Below are positions 10,769 to 23,518 of a stretch of 64,000 bases of DNA, one piece after another; position 1 is the first letter of the stretch; the number at the start of each line of letters is the position of its first letter. A program made the translations under genes and the position numbers. Under the pieces are notes generated by a model. That model was not told the origin of the DNA, made no database searches, and saw only the letters and a program-made list of their open reading frames with translations. This DNA comes from Protopterus annectens (taxonomy: Eukaryota > Chordata > Ceratodontiformes > Protopteridae), in NCBI RefSeq assembly GCF_019279795.1, contig NC_056749.1, positions 580,128,006-580,192,005 of the forward strand. Direction: 5' to 3'.

Positions 10769-12214
10769 ATTATGAAGAAACTAAATTGGAGGCAATAGTG
10801 ATGTGGAACCACAATAGGACATTTGATAAACATGACAAGTTGGGCTCTATATTACTAAAAAATTTGAAATAAGAAATTTTATATAAAGAAAAAAGGAAAT
10901 GTTAGATCTGATTGGTCTAAACAATGCATCAAATATCAGATCATCACATCTTTTAGAGGTTCTAATGACACTATAAAATAAAACAACTGAATAGTTAGGA
11001 TATTCTATGATATAATAAGTCTAGAAAAAAAGAAAAATGGGGTATGATAAGCACAAATTCCAAAACAGGAACTCTGTCTTATTAACATGAACTTGTAAGA
11101 CAAATACCAAATAATGACAAGGAGCAATCAGTTAACAACAAAGTAATGAAATCAAAGAAAAGGCCAGTCTTTGGGGACAGTGGTTCAAAGAACTGGATGT
11201 CAAAAAATGTTACAAGGGGAAAAGTAAGAAACATCCTTGCCTACACATAAAAAACAGTCAGTAAAACAGAGAAGCAAATTACAGATATGGAAAAAGAAAT
11301 ACAATAAATAAAGAGCTTTCCTTTCCAGGAGACTCAGTGTTAAATGCACATTTAATACTACTATGTAAGTTGTATTATGTATAGGCTGAAATAATTTATA
11401 TAAGCTATCTGAACAGCTGGTGAGGGAGTGGATGGTAGAACTAAAACTGGTTTTCAGAGGAAAAAACATAAGAAAAATGTGTTTTTGTTTTAATGAAGAC
11501 ATAATTTACAAAGACTCCACGTGTAAATAAATGAATGAATAAATAAGAGATTCTGAGTCTTAGCTAAGGTCTACAATGTTAAATGTGAACAGAGAACAGT
11601 AATATTTTGGCAGTAAGTAAATTGATCTCTATTCTGAGGTACAGTTATCTTGGAGCTATTATATTTAACTGCCTGGAATGTGGGGGGTAAATCCCTTCTG
11701 AGAAAAGTGTTTTTTTGTCTTAACACTTGTCGTGTTGGAAAGGTATTTATTGAGCTAATTAGTTTTACAGTTTTGCAGATTTACATAATAACATTTAGTA
11801 TTTTGTGGTTTGCTTCTTTAATTCTCATTCTTATGATAGGTAGCCCATTAAAACAACAATAGCTGTTATATGAAAGCATAAAGTAGAAATGGCTACAGCA
11901 GTCAATAAACAACATTTAGTATTACATGATTAACATGAGTAACAAATATGATGCTTCAATTATATTAGCAATGTAATGGAATTTGAAGAAAAAATTATCA
12001 GTCTCACAGGATGGTGATTAGTCAATACGGGAAAATAATTTCAATTGAGATTACGAGAAAATTATAAAGTCAGATAAAGCCTGTTTTTATAGTTTCAGAG
12101 AAATATTTAAAAAACATATAATGACATGCAGAAGGATACACTTGGATATAGTTGTATTATATACAAATGAAACAAAATAACCGCAACTAGGAGAAAATAG
12201 TAATTTATTCCACA
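10769..12214. other. gene-less stretch, nothing firmly recognised
   Basis: AT-rich DNA between CR1 copy 1 and the next PLE. A short plus-strand frame near 11650 (LTAWNVGGKS) faintly resembles the start of an L1-type endonuclease but extends no further, so no gene is called. The minus-strand frame 11200-11502 has no recognisable domain. Confidence 0.4.
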
Positions 12215-12215
12215 A

Positions 12216-12268
12216 TTTTCAGGATGAGTGCTTTCGTTTGCAAAGCAAACTTCATCAGATGAAATATT
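12216..12268 (-). ncRNA. hammerhead ribozyme motif of the 12.2-15.3 kb PLE
   Basis: On the minus strand: CTGATGA (12258-12252), one A, stem II GTTTGC-TTT-GCAAAC (perfect 6 bp), GAAA (12235-12232), GCAC, then TC as the predicted cleavage site. Stem I can form TTTCA with TGAAA next to a 3'-side bulge, plus the closing T-A pair. GGAATAAAT follows downstream, as in the other PLE copies. Confidence 0.7.
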
Positions 12269-12516
12269 CACTGGTGCCACCTTTAAATATATACCAAAAT
12301 AGATGAACAAAAAACTAATTATTCAATTAAGTCTAAAATTCTTAAAGTAACAAGACACACTATTTAAAACCTTCACTTGAAACATTAAATACAATTAAAT
12401 GCAATTAAATACAAAAATAGTACAGAAATAATTCATGCAAACAGAACACTAATTAAAAATAGGTGTATATGCATTGATCATATTGACAGTTCTCTAAATA
12501 TTATGTTTAATGATAA

Positions 12517-12996
12517 TTATACCAAATCAGATCTCCCTGACAAAATGGCTTTTATGTTAATATATTCGTTTAAGCCTGGTTCTATATTTGACCTTAGTCT
12601 CAACTTCCACCTTATTTCTTTCTGTAGTAAAAGGTTTTTATAATCACCTCCCCTCATGTTCCTGTCAATCAAGTCCACAATACCGAATTTAAAATCCAGT
12701 GGAGAACTGCAGAATGTGGTGTGTTTGTAGAGGGCACTAGTTTCTTTTTTATTTTTGATGTCATTCATATGCTCATAGATCCTAGTCTTTAGTGCCCTCT
12801 CAGTTTTGCCCACATAATATGCCGAACAATGGGAGCAAGTCGCCAAATACACCAACATTCTGGTCCTGCAGTTCCCTCTACAAAATCTGATTTTGTTATT
12901 CAAACCATTGTTGAAAATAATATGATCTGCTTGATGAATATGGGAACATTGGCTGCATGCCCCACAAGAATGTGTTCCCCCATTGTATCTATACAT
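12517..12996 (-). pseudogene. PLE GIY-YIG endonuclease domain
   Basis: This is the C-terminal endonuclease of a PLE polyprotein, which cuts target DNA for insertion. The frame shows CGACSQC and a CRGNC pair, then LVYLATCSHCSAYYVGKTER. YYVGKT matches the YIG half of GIY-YIG, and the cysteines match the zinc-binding linker of many PLE endonucleases. TRIYEHMNDIKN supplies the conserved Arg and the EH helix, and RGGDYKNLLLQKEIRW is the typical C-terminal block. The 160-residue frame is open, but it is separated from the RT frame at 13082 by a shift, so it would not be made as one protein. Confidence 0.85.
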
Positions 12997-13081
12997 AGTT
13001 GTTCCCCTTTCAAAAAGTTTCTTAAAATTCAGACCAACGTTGCATATAACCCGTGGTTCATCCCCAGCCGTGCCATGAACT

Positions 13082-14938
13082 TCATGGTTGGTTTTTTAAA
13101 ATAGACCAATTGTTCTGAAGTATCCAGATTACATGGTCTGAAAAACCATTATGTTCAATAACACAAGCCCCCTGGAAATCCCTAGATTCCCCTGTTGGAC
13201 TAACACTGGCACACCATGGTTGCCCCAATAAGGGTTTATATCTGGTCCCCCACCCCATATACACCTCCTGTAGGGTCTCACCTACCAGATTTTTAGGGTA
13301 GCCTCTCTCAATGAATTTCTCACCCAGAAACAAAAACTCTTGGTGTAAATCCATAAATTCTGATGTCATTCTTGCCACCCTCACTGCCTGTCCCTTCACA
13401 ATACTCCTTTTTTGATGGTAGGGATGTTGACTGTCAAAGTGGAGATAGCTATTACACCAGGTGGGTTTCCTATAGATCTGTGACTTGAAACCATCATTAG
13501 TTTTACTCAACATAATATCCAGATAACTGATGCATGTGTTTTCTACTTGATATGTAAAAGAAAGAAAAGTGGTGGAATTATTGATATACTTCATAAATTC
13601 TTCCAACTTATCCACTGTTCCTTCCCATATAACAAAAATGTCATCCAAAAATCGGAGATAGGTTGTAATGTGACTGATAAAAGGACCTGAAAAGATAAAT
13701 CTGTTTTCCCATTCCAATAAAACCAGATTGGCGTATACAGGGGCACAAGCTGCCCCCATAGCTACGCCACTGGTTTGTTTGTAATATTCACCCTCAAAAC
13801 TAAGAAAGTTGTTGTCCAGTACCACCTCCATTAGTTCAAGGGTTAACAATTTCCTGTCCAAGGGTAAATCAGAATACCTAGATATACTCTCCTCAAAAGA
13901 TTCAAACCCTTCATGTCTGGGAATACACGAAAAAAGATCTTTCACGTCTATGGTGGTAAAAAGACAACTTTCAGACCATAAACTTTTGTCAATCTTACCC
14001 AAAAAACCCAAGAATCCCTAATCAAATGCTTTTGGTTGAGAACAATATTCTTGACTGATCGGTCAATGAAAACCGCTAAAGGGTGTGTCTTGGATCTTTT
14101 AGCTGATACAATCGGTCTAAAGGGAGGTTGTGTTATAGATTTATGTAACTTGGGGATTCCAAAAAACCCCGGAATAACAGGATTAGTTTGTTTTAAGAAA
14201 TCATAGATTGAACTCTCTATTCTATTTTCTATCCAGTATTCCTCCAATAAGGAATCAATCCTGCCATAAGCTACTTGGATCTCATTGTAAGACACTGAGG
14301 AATAAGTGTTCTCATCTGACAATAAGGATGTTAAGGCGTTCGAATAATCTGTTTGATGAAACATCACTAACCCCCCCACCTTTGTCAGGTTCCATGTACC
14401 TAATACTGTTTTCATTTCTCAAACTGTTTAACAACTTCTCTTCTTTCCTAGATAAATTATAACACATTGGACCATTCTTGAAGCTTTGGAACTTATCATA
14501 AATCTCCTTGGTAACAATATTTTCAAATATTGCTATAGTCGGATGCAAAGGAGGATTAAAAATGCTTCTTCTCACTAATGGAGAATTAGTGAGCCCAATT
14601 GCACTGTGAGGTTTATTTTTATAAAACAGTCTAAGATTCATTTTCCTTAGAAATAACTTTAATTCAATTAATGTGTCAGCAAGATCTCCCCTTTTAGATT
14701 TAACAAATTTTAATCCCTTTGAAAAAAGTTCAAAATATGTCTCATCCAAAACATGGTCAGTATAGTTGTAAATTTTATAACCCTTGTATTCCGAAACAAT
14801 ACCATTATGTTCAGTTTGAATACATCCTATCTCTCCCTGTTTCCCCTGTTTCTCCATCCAAAGTCCCTCCCAGTTGAATGGGGTGGGGGACCCGGGTCTG
14901 AGGGAACACGTGTCTTGTTGGCCAATCTCTCTGATCAT
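13082..14938 (-). pseudogene. PLE reverse transcriptase, frameshifted
   Basis: PLE RTs are related to telomerase. From N to C on the minus strand: MEPDKGGG (14312-14938 frame; PLE ADKGGG-type block), then after a shift in the C-run near 14370 GFFGIPKLHK and FRPIVSAKRSKT (14415-13948 frame). After another shift near 14010 come FTTIDVKDLFSCIP (motif A), SGVAMGAACAPVYANL (motif B), RFLDDIFVIW (motif C, both Asp kept) and IYRKPTWCNSYLHFDSQHPY (thumb). Both catalytic sites are intact and only frameshifts break it. A possible N-terminal piece is the frame 15027-15317 (RELKRGLKKYL). Confidence 0.85.
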
Positions 14939-15330
14939 CTCGGACCTAAAAAAGTAAAGTCCAATGGATCTGAAAAGGAATCAAGTTCATCAAGGCCCCC
15001 ATTAAACCATTCCCTAGTGTCCCTTCCTATCCTATCATGATTACTTCCAATTGGGGAGGATTTATTGGAATAATGTGGCAAGTTTGAAGTTGAAACCGTA
15101 TTGAACCTCTTAACAGACTGCTCAGAGGGATGTATAGTGTGAATAGGTCTGGGGTACTGTTTCCCTTTAAGATATTGTTCCTTATCCCTAAGGAACTATT
15201 TTTGTTTTCTCTCAAATACTTTTTCAACCCTCGTTTCAACTCTCTGCAAAATTCTGATGTAAAAACTTTCATAATGTTCAAAAAGTAAATCCTTGTTGAT
15301 ATCACTATCAAGGACATTAAGTTCCCCCAA

Positions 15331-17419
15331 TAAACTATTAAGTATTATATACAAATGTCAGAAATCTGAAGAGAAGTAATATTTTCCAAGGACTATTAAT
15401 GGACAACAAGGCTGACAACATTCAGTGAAACATGGTTTAAAAGAATGAACAAGCAGACATGAAAAGAGATACAACTTGTTCAACATGAGAATGGAGCATC
15501 AGTCAGTAAGGTGTAACAGTTTATATGAAGCATAACCTAAAGACTTACTTTAGGATAGAATTCAAAAATATGTTCTGTTCCGCATACTGTTGGTACACAA
15601 AGGAAACAAGTAACAAAGAGAATGTAGCTTACAGAAAAGTGCACACAAAGAGGGTAAAATCATCTGTGGTACATGGTCTGAAGCATGTTCGTATATAAAC
15701 ATGTAGCCATCACTATTCTATCATATATGGTAGGATGAGATTCAAACACACTGCAGTACACAGACCTCATGGTTTACTCTCCCATATTATAACCCTTTAT
15801 ACACTTTGCTGCTGCAAGACCTGATCTTAACACTTTTTGTTAAAGATGCATAGCAACTTCTAGCCACTCCAGTGGCATAGAGGAATAAAGCCCTGACTGC
15901 AGCCAAGGTGACCCAGCTTTGATAAATAGCTTGGATGACTGACAGAGTGGCAGGGAGGGATGGACATGCCTATCCTGGGGGAGGGCTGTGACATGGGCAT
16001 CTCTCTAGTGATGATCCTTGGTGTAGGCTGAGGACATCACTGTGAGGAAGAGGAGTGGTCTGGAAAAGGGTAGGAGGTGGACCTGGCTGAACTCCCAAGG
16101 AGGTGGGGTGATACACCAGTTGTCCACATTGCATGCCTGCCCTTGGACATATCCATGTTGGCACAAAAAAGTGGGAGAAGTCGGTAGCATTTAAGTACCC
16201 CACCCCGGATGGATTTCCAAATGTGTAAGTACCTGAGATGGCCTTAGGATCTACAACTGGCCAGTAGCAGTCTCATGGGGTAAAGAGATAGTTATTAGAC
16301 CTGGCATGGACATGGAGCACTAGGATGCCAGGGTGTTAATTTTGACAGACAGGGACCCAAAAAAACAAAAGGTGCACAGCAACTTCTATTATGCATCTAA
16401 ATTTGTCATGACCTAGTGCCACACCGTAGCACACACTACAACCTCTACATAATACTCTAAGTAGCAAATTCACAAATTTAAAATCTATAGTACACTTTGC
16501 ATGACCATACAAATAACAAGACCATGGTAGGTGAAGTTTCTAACAACTTTTAAAGTTGTTGTCTGCTGTATGGAAGCACCAGGTGTGTTTCAACTTTCAA
16601 GGCTATGCTCTATTTTATTTTTCTTTTCTGCAACTAGTTGTACCATTGGGACAGCTAAAGCTGCGTGTACCACAAAGAATTATGACCATGTCTCTATGAG
16701 CATGGCTAACTTGTTATGTGTTACTAACATTTATGCCAAGATTCACCTCAAGCTTTATTTTGCACTGCTATTGAGATGAATGTTGCAGTATTAATGTCTC
16801 AAACATATAAGCTGGATATTACTACAGACCCAATCATAATAATTTTTGTAATTCAAGTACTAAAGAAGAAACAGACACATAATGGGAGGATTTTCATTGC
16901 AGAAGCAAAAGCTTTCTAACAATACAGAAATGAGCTAGGCACCATATTTTATCACCAGGATGACTCCAGCAGCCGCACAACATTATCACTGCCACAAAAA
17001 CCATATGTCATTCAGTAAGACAATACTGCAACCAGATGCCCTAAACTGTTCTCACTATCAGCAATCAAGCAGACCAGTATCACATGGAATATTAATCATC
17101 TTTGCCTGTGTGCTTTGTGCCTGGTGTAGAAACCCATAGGTATTTCTGCATAACTTGTATCACTGACGTCACCCATCTGACTATCCCAGATCTTAGCACA
17201 GAAGATGCAGCTGAATATGGTTTGATGCCCTTAATATGAAGGTAGCACATGACCACTCTGACCGCATCATGAATTTATCTGCCAAAACCCAGGCAGTGTT
17301 CATAATGCCCAAATACTATCTCAACAAAAAGTAGTAATGTGAACCAAACCACAGCAACAACTATAAGCATATGTAGCTATTCTGCACAAAACAGTCCAAA
17401 ATACTCAAAGTAATTCAGG
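15331..17419. other. gene-less stretch, SINE-like piece inside
   Basis: No coding similarity. Around 15846-15960 is a stretch resembling the SINE-like fragment at 182-345. The minus frames 15970-16203 and 16005-16190 and the plus frame 16531-16779 show no domain, and I treat them as chance. Confidence 0.4.
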
Positions 17420-17470
17420 TTTGTTGTGGCCACTTTCACAGTAATGACTACTGCTTCATCAGACAATAAA
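17420..17470 (-). ncRNA. hammerhead ribozyme motif of the 17.4 kb PLE
   Basis: Minus strand: stem I TTGT, core CTGATGA (17462-17456), one A, stem II GCAGTA with TACTGT, GAAA (17437-17434), GTGGCC in the stem III and cleavage region, then ACAA closing stem I. Stem I is 4 bp and stem II is 5 bp plus a G-T pair. The GCGCTC seen in other copies is altered to GTGGCC, so activity is doubtful. Confidence 0.6.
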
Positions 17471-17649
17471 TACATTCAACTTTTCCCCTTTTTAAAAACA
17501 TAAAACAACCAATCAAAGACTTCTATACCATCACATGGCAGTATTTGAAGTGCTACAATACTACAAAATTCATGCATTAAACAATATAAAACATTGTGAA
17601 TAGAGACCAAACATATAAAAATATGCTAAAAAATACATAGTATATGTAT

Positions 17650-18596
17650 ATAGTAGACAATCTCAATTTTTATCCTCTCCTTTTACATCTTGCTTTTAAT
17701 ACAGGTTTAATGGATATTTTATAATTTAATCCACTACCTTTGTTCTCTCTCATTCTAATGATCCATTTCACCTTACTTGTTTCAGTTATATTCCTTACAT
17801 CTCCCCCTCTTACATTAGGTATTATAGTGTCAATGGCTAGAAACATAAAGTTATGGCCTGTACCCTTTTGTATAAAATTTTTTGCAAGTGCATTGGTACT
17901 AATCCCATTATTGATGTTCTAGAAATGTTCTCTTCTTCTGTCTCAGAACCTTCTATCCATCTTACTTATGTAGAAGGCTGAACAGACTACACAGTAGGCT
18001 AAATAGACTATATTGCTAGTATTGAAAGTGGCTGTTACTCTAAAAGATAGCACCCTTCCTGTATCCGGATGAGAAAACATATTTGAAGTATCTAAAAACT
18101 TGCAATAATTGCATTAGTTACATGGATGGATACCAAAAATATCTCTCGATTCACTAGGTGAATCTAAGGCTCTAGGATAACATAGTCTTCTCTTTAACGA
18201 CTTTTGATTCTTAAAAACAAAAGTCGGTTTGTTGCCCACTAGTGATTTAATTTCAGGGTTAGTCATTAAAATATGCCAATTCTTCATCAAAACACTCTTC
18301 ACCCCAGCAATATTGCAAGAGTAAACCATTGGTACCTTCACAACAGGTTTACCCATGTGAAGGGTCTCCTTACCCCATGGACCTGCCGAAAAATAAGGTT
18401 TACCCTCTTTCTCTCTAGCTCTATATACCTTATCCAATATTGTGTCCACTTCACTGACATGATATCCACAAAGCATAAACTTATCTTTTAAAAGATTCAG
18501 CTCAGTACTAAAACCTTCATTGCTTGCATTCAGCCTGGATGAATGTAATTCTTGACTACTCTGAGGATGTACATCAGTAGTGCAGTCGACTACCAC
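17650..18596 (-). pseudogene. PLE RT C-terminus and GIY-YIG remnant
   Basis: The open frame 18596-18114 reads ELNLLKDKFMLCGYHVSEVD, KNWHILMTNPEIKSLVG, KPTFVFKNQKSL and LCYPRA. This is the PLE region between RT thumb and endonuclease, with its ...HW.IL..DPEIK.. block. Further along the minus strand (about 18020-17660), with stops, are YCVVCSAFYISKMDRR (YIG-type site with the Gly replaced by Ser), NALAKNF and RGGDVRNITETSKVKWIIRM. At least two in-frame stops and the lost Gly indicate a dead endonuclease. Confidence 0.75.
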
Positions 18597-18849
18597 TGTG
18601 CTGAAGGAGCATGTCTAACGGATTTGTGACATTAAACTGACAATGGACTAATGACTCATTGAATCAAAGCTGCCAAATTCTGTGGTAATTAAAAATCACA
18701 ACATTAAAAATATTTGTGCAGGAAAATTAATAAAAAATGATATCTTGACTTATTTTCTGCTAGGGAGCTAATTATAATGTCATATTTTAATAGGGCACTG
18801 TGTTTTATGGTATTATTGACTGAAACTGTCATATGACTGTTTTCAAGGT

Positions 18850-18950
18850 GATTTGTTTACTTATTTATTGACATTTGATTACTGGGAAAGTCCAACTGGG
18901 TGGGAGACGATTTCCAACAGACGCCTGGGGAGAAAAGCTGCTGAAATTCA
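18850..18950 (-). mobile_element. L2-type LINE 3' tail fragment
   Basis: On the minus strand this has AGCTTTTCTCCCCAGGCGTC, CCAGTTGGACTTTCCCAGTA and ATCAAATGTCAATAAATAA. It is the same 3' end as at 965, 35312, 41945 and 54125, but only ~100 bp is recognisable. Confidence 0.65.
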
Positions 18951-19303
18951 AGGGACAAAAACTGGAATCGGAATAGCAGAAAGCAAAGTATGAATGTAGG
19001 AGAAAATGTATATTCAGTATGAAGTTGTGTTTCTTTAGATAATACCACCTACTCCAAGGTTAAGTGACCTTTGCATTGGTACATATAGGCTCAGAGATTT
19101 GAGTTGCAAGCTTATGGATTTACTGGCCTTCACAAAGCTTGACTGCTATAAGGTCATTCTGGTATTTTAGACTTTCTGTATACAGTTTAAGATTATTTTT
19201 GAAATAAGTTAATAATTGACTTCTGGTTCTAAGGTAAAGCTTATCCCATAATCTCAGCAGATGTTGTATGGTTTTTGCACAGCCAGCATTAGGTACCCCA
19301 AAG

Positions 19304-19330
19304 TGAGTGAGTGAGTGAGTGAGTGAGTGA

Positions 19331-19400
<70 letters not shown>
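19304..19400 (+). repeat. (GTGA)n then (GT)n microsatellite
   Basis: About eight GTGA repeats run directly into about 34 GT repeats. Frames through it (poly-His-Thr) are artefacts. Confidence 0.95.
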
Positions 19401-19403
<3 letters not shown>

Positions 19404-20487
19404 CACCACAGTGCATGCTTGGGGGGCTGCAATGAGTGTCACTGTAGGTGTCTTTCACCAAACAGCTGAAATACATTATGAACCCATTATTTAAATTATT
19501 TGTGTATTTTTTTTTGCTCACAGTCAAGACAACTGAGGTATGTTCAGTTCATAAAGTCACTGAAACTGGAGGGCCCAAAGGCAGTCTCTGGATGAAAATA
19601 AGCAACTCCTGCCATCTCTCTATCACTGTTAAACAACCTTAGCCAGTTTTAGGTGAGACTGTAGTGGACCACACATCATCCTTGGCCTTATGAGGGTCCC
19701 ACAAAATATGCAGTTGCTTGGAAAAGAAAAAATAATTTATTCAGTCATTCTCCTGACACCTACTTTATCCTAATCAGGGTCTCAATATGTCTCTGTTTAG
19801 GGTAAAGTGTGTAACTATTGAATGAATGAACATGATGCAAGTTGTAGAGATTGGGTGTCAAGATCAACTGAGCATAACACTTTCCTGTGATGCTGACAGT
19901 AGTAGATAATCTTGGTCCTTAGGAACACATTTTCATTTACTGGTAGTTTTATAAATATTGTCAGGACAACAGATATCCATGGGGTATGATAAGAGCTGTG
20001 GGATTATTGTCAATGACAGCAGCATGTCAAAATATGTTATTCTGGCCATTACTACTTTCACTTTCTTTGCAATCACACATTACAGGTTATCAATGAAAGG
20101 GGAAGAGAAGTAATCTGTATATGTAAGCAAAAGACAGTAAAACAATCATTGTTATGGCTTATCATGATTGGAAGATGTTCATATGTTTGAAGGCAACAAG
20201 TTGGAATAGCCATTCCTTTACCTTCATCACAAGCTATCATCAGTGGTGCACATAAGGTGATTATCTTTTGGGACAGAGGCAAGCTCACTGTGAAAGCAAA
20301 TGGCAATTATATGAACACTGTTAAATAATTATTGAGAAAGCAAGTTGGGAAGAAGTAGACATTTATATGTTGCCTGTGAACATCAATTGAAATACATTTC
20401 TCTGGCCATTATATTATTCACTTTCTCAAAAATGAAACGGGAGATCACTTCTAAGATACAAAGAATACCATGTGGCCACAGAGCAGG
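19401..20487. other. gene-less stretch, nothing recognised
   Basis: No domain, terminal repeat or RNA gene recognised up to the degenerate PLE. Confidence 0.4.
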
Positions 20488-20535
20488 TAATATTGGAGAT
20501 CCTTCATCTACTTTATAGACTTCATCAGAATAATC
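20488..20535 (-). ncRNA. decayed hammerhead motif
   Basis: Minus strand: stem I TATT with AATA still pairs. Core CTGATGA (20528-20522) is intact, and stem II GTCTA...TAGAT can form. The GAAA box reads GAAG, which should abolish cleavage. Confidence 0.45.
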
Positions 20536-22010
20536 ACAAGTGGTAGAATCCTTAAAATATCAAGTCTAACCAATATAATAAAAACAACTATAAAACATTT
20601 ATCTAAAATGTTGTAGTTGACTTTATAACCTTACATTTGAGAACACAATTAATACTAACCATTTTGTTGTTTTCTGATGTTATACTTGAATATAAGTTGC
20701 AGCATTGACTCTCTTTTTTTCTCAAGAAGTGTCTCCAAATGACTACCCCTTCCTGTATCACAAACATGTTCTGATATACAAAAAATGAAATTTATTGACT
20801 ATCACACATATTTTAGAATATCGACACAAGCCATTGTTTTCATTGTAATTTTTAATGGCATACACATACTCATAAAGTATTTTCTCTAACATTCTGCTTA
20901 ACTTGCAAATATCAAAAGCCCCTCATGTCAGATAAAGCAGTATAGACCAGAATTAGGTTTCTACTTTTCTAATTGCTTCTATCATTTATTTCATGGCAAA
21001 GCTCCCTACTTGAAATTCTCACTGCAGAAGTCCCTGAAATAAACCTGCATTGTTTATATAATGCATAAGGAAATATTGCATTCATTTTTGTTTGACTTGC
21101 TAATCTTTAGCATCACTATGTTCAGTTTAATTCCTAAGACAAACCTTTCCTGTGAGTAAAATTAGAACTGTCACCTATTACTTGGGTCAAACCATGTTGT
21201 CCATAAATAATTTTCCAATTATCTTGCAACACGTTCTTAATAGTACTTCCATGTAGACTGTAAGCCACTGGAAAAGCATGTGAAAAAAGTGACCCAGCTG
21301 TTTCAACCTGTTTGAAATTGGAAAATACCCCATCAGCACCCTTTTTTTTTTTTTTTTTTGTATTTTTTCAGCATAGGCTTATAATTATCCTCTTTATCTA
21401 AAAAAAAAAGTTCTGCCTTTAACTCTTCTAGCTTTGGATAATTTCTTTTGGGAAACATAAGAATTCACTCAGTTTAAAATTAAAAGTTATATTAGTAGTA
21501 GTCAGTCTAGATAACCTTATCATTTGTTTTTTATCACATTAGGTTTGACAAAATATGCATGATTATGACTGAATTGCAAATACAAACATCTATTATCTAT
21601 AAATCTTTGAACCAAAACTTCCATTATCAACTGTTAATTCAATATGTAAAAAACACATAATCTTGTTGCTGTATCTAGCTGTAATTTTTAAAAAGTCAGT
21701 ACTTTTCTAAGGCTGTGAATGAATTCCTGCAGTAGCTCAAATACCCCTTTACAAATTAAAATGATGTCATCAATAACATGACCATAAAATAAAACATGTT
21801 GAATGTATAGTGTTGAACAAAATTTAATATTACCACTCACTGAGCATAAAAGTTGTAATAAAAATGGACAATGGGTTTTCCCATTACTATCCCACTCATT
21901 TGTTGGTAATATCTTGAATTAAAGTAGAAAAGTAAAAAAAAATAAGTCCCTTACATAGGATGACACTTATTACAAATACCATTTTGAACACAAGATTGCA
22001 GCAAAAGGGA
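20488..22010 (-). mobile_element. degenerate Penelope-like element
   Basis: On the minus strand, with many stops, the RT shows QQMSGIVMGKPIV (motif B region, about 21905-21870) and HVIDDIILICKGVFELL (motif C and the following helix, about 21790-21740). A GIY-YIG remnant follows near 20900-20850 (CKLSRMLEKILYEYVYAIKN, matching the GKT.R.L..R..EH...IKN block). A decayed hammerhead lies at 20488-20535. The order matches the PLE at 12.2-15.3 kb. No intact reading frame remains. Confidence 0.65.
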
Positions 22011-22129
22011 TACTTCCAATATGTTTGCACACTGATCAGCAGCTTAAATTCAGCCCTCCCAGTGTGAAAAAAGAAAATGAGGGATGACGGCTACTAATTC
22101 TGACAATTTTCGTAAAATTCAGTAACTGG

Positions 22130-23350
22130 CTAGTAAGTTCACAGCTGGATGATGGCAAAGAAGAAACTTAGCCTGAAAGAAGGTCATCCAGAAAAGATAA
22201 AGAGAAAACATTGACTAGGAAGAATCCTGCAGCTGTTTAAGGTCCAGCTTTGGTACAAGAGATTGCTTCCAGTAATTTAGAGGAAAAAGTGAATCAAATT
22301 GCTCAGAACTGATTAAAATAAATGAAACACTGGAGTATATAAACTCAAATAACAAAAATGGAAGAAGCTTTAAGAAGCTATTCAGATGAACCAACAAAAC
22401 TGCAAAAATCACAGGCCAAAATGAAGAAAAGGCTGGATAAGTGTAACACTGCTCAAGAACAGTTGTTTCCAAAAATGGTAATGTTAGAGGACAGAATGCA
22501 CAGAGAAAACCTGAGATTTTTGGTATTACAAGAGAAACTGGAAGGAACAGACTGTACTGATTTTATGAAAGCACAAATAAGCAACTGGACTGGTATTCCA
22601 CAACAGGATTTGTTAATTGAAAGGGTACATCAAGTGTATGTTCTAAACCTGAATATGAGAATGCAGCCAAGACATGTTTTCATAAACATGCAATCATACC
22701 AGCAGAAAGAGTTGATCCTGATAAAACTGTGACATAATGGCAACGTTTTAAAAACTGGAGACAGTAGAGTGTTTCTGGAAAATGATTATTCACTGTACAA
22801 TAGACAGAAGAAAATGAAAGCAAATTTATCCCAGCAATTAGGGAATGTCAAAAGACAGGTGTAAGATTCAAGCTGCTGTATCCAGCTGTCTTCAGAATTT
22901 TCTTCCTGGAGAATCAAAGTCATTTTTGAGGGACATTGATTTTATTAAATACTTGTTTGTGGACGCTGGCATTTTTCCTAAGCTGTTTTTCTTGTTTTTC
23001 ACATCATTTTTGATGGAGAACAGGCTAAGGAAGGAATATATAAAAGTTTGTCCAACAAAAAGTAAGCCATCAAACAGAAGGGAGCTCTGCTTCTCATTTT
23101 TCTAATAATACAGTTTACAGACATGTTGCAACTGAAACATTTTCCAGTGTTCTAAAGGAAGTCCTTGAGAGACATAAAAAAACCCAGGAGTTGACTAAAA
23201 GAATCAAAAGTACTTGGACTTGAACCAGAGTCTGGGGTAGGGGGATAGAGATGAGCAGGATGAAGACCAGCAACACTGAAAATAATGAATAAATATAAGA
23301 TTATAAAGCATCAATCACATTTGTCAAACATGGCTTTACAAGAAAAAGTA
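22130..23350 (+). pseudogene. L1-type ORF1 protein (coiled coil and RRM)
   Basis: L1 ORF1 proteins trimerise through a coiled coil and bind element RNA. The open frame 22358-22732 has a heptad-rich start, then LEDRMHRENLRFLVLQEKLE, DFMKAQISNW, LLIERVHQV and QKELIL, which are hallmarks of the L1 ORF1 RRM. After a stop and shift, TGDSRVFLENDYS, RQKKMK, IPAIRECQKTGVRFKLLYPA and LRDIDF carry the C-terminal domain to about 22950. Both shifts and stops break it. It has the same strand and 5'-to-3' order as the L1 ORF2 pieces from 33.7 kb on, and may be the 5' part of that element. Confidence 0.75.
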
Positions 23351-23503
23351 ACTGAGAAAGATTGGACTTTTGTTCACTTTGTTAAACTTGTGGAGGGACT
23401 AAAAAGCATATACCCCACTTCAAGTCATTAATGTTTGGAAGGACACAAAGAAAAAAAAAGCAACCATAAGCAAAACAATTTTTGTTCTTAATAGTATTTG
23501 AAT

Positions 23504-23518
23504 AAACATTTCACAATA
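23504..23518 (+). repeat. 15-bp target-site duplication, left
   Basis: AAACATTTCACAATA, identical to 25652-25666 at the other end of the PLE. Confidence 0.8.

Larger units (their letters stand above)
12215..15330 (-). mobile_element. Penelope-like element with RT, GIY-YIG and hammerhead
   Basis: On the minus strand, 5' to 3': N-terminal region, reverse transcriptase, GIY-YIG endonuclease, non-coding 3' region, then a hammerhead motif at 12216-12268. This is the usual PLE order. The 5' side fades near 15330, where I see no inverted or direct terminal repeat, so the element may be 5'-truncated. Frameshifts split the coding region into four or more frames. Confidence 0.85.
17420..18600 (-). mobile_element. 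Penelope-like element, 5'-truncated, with hammerhead
   Basis: The minus strand carries the end of the RT, a decayed GIY-YIG domain and a 3' hammerhead (17420-17470). Nothing PLE-like is seen beyond about 18600, so only the last ~1.2 kb remain. It has the same orientation as the PLEs at 12.2 and 20.5 kb but differs in sequence, so it is a separate insertion. Confidence 0.75.

Noticed and set aside
11650..11862. Frame starting LYLTAWNVGGKS, resembling an L1 endonuclease start
   Set aside because: The resemblance covers only a few residues and none of the later endonuclease blocks follow.
19120..19527. Frames rich in His-Thr through the (GT)n run, and similar ones at 28058, 48043 and 48078
   Set aside because: Translations of simple repeats only.
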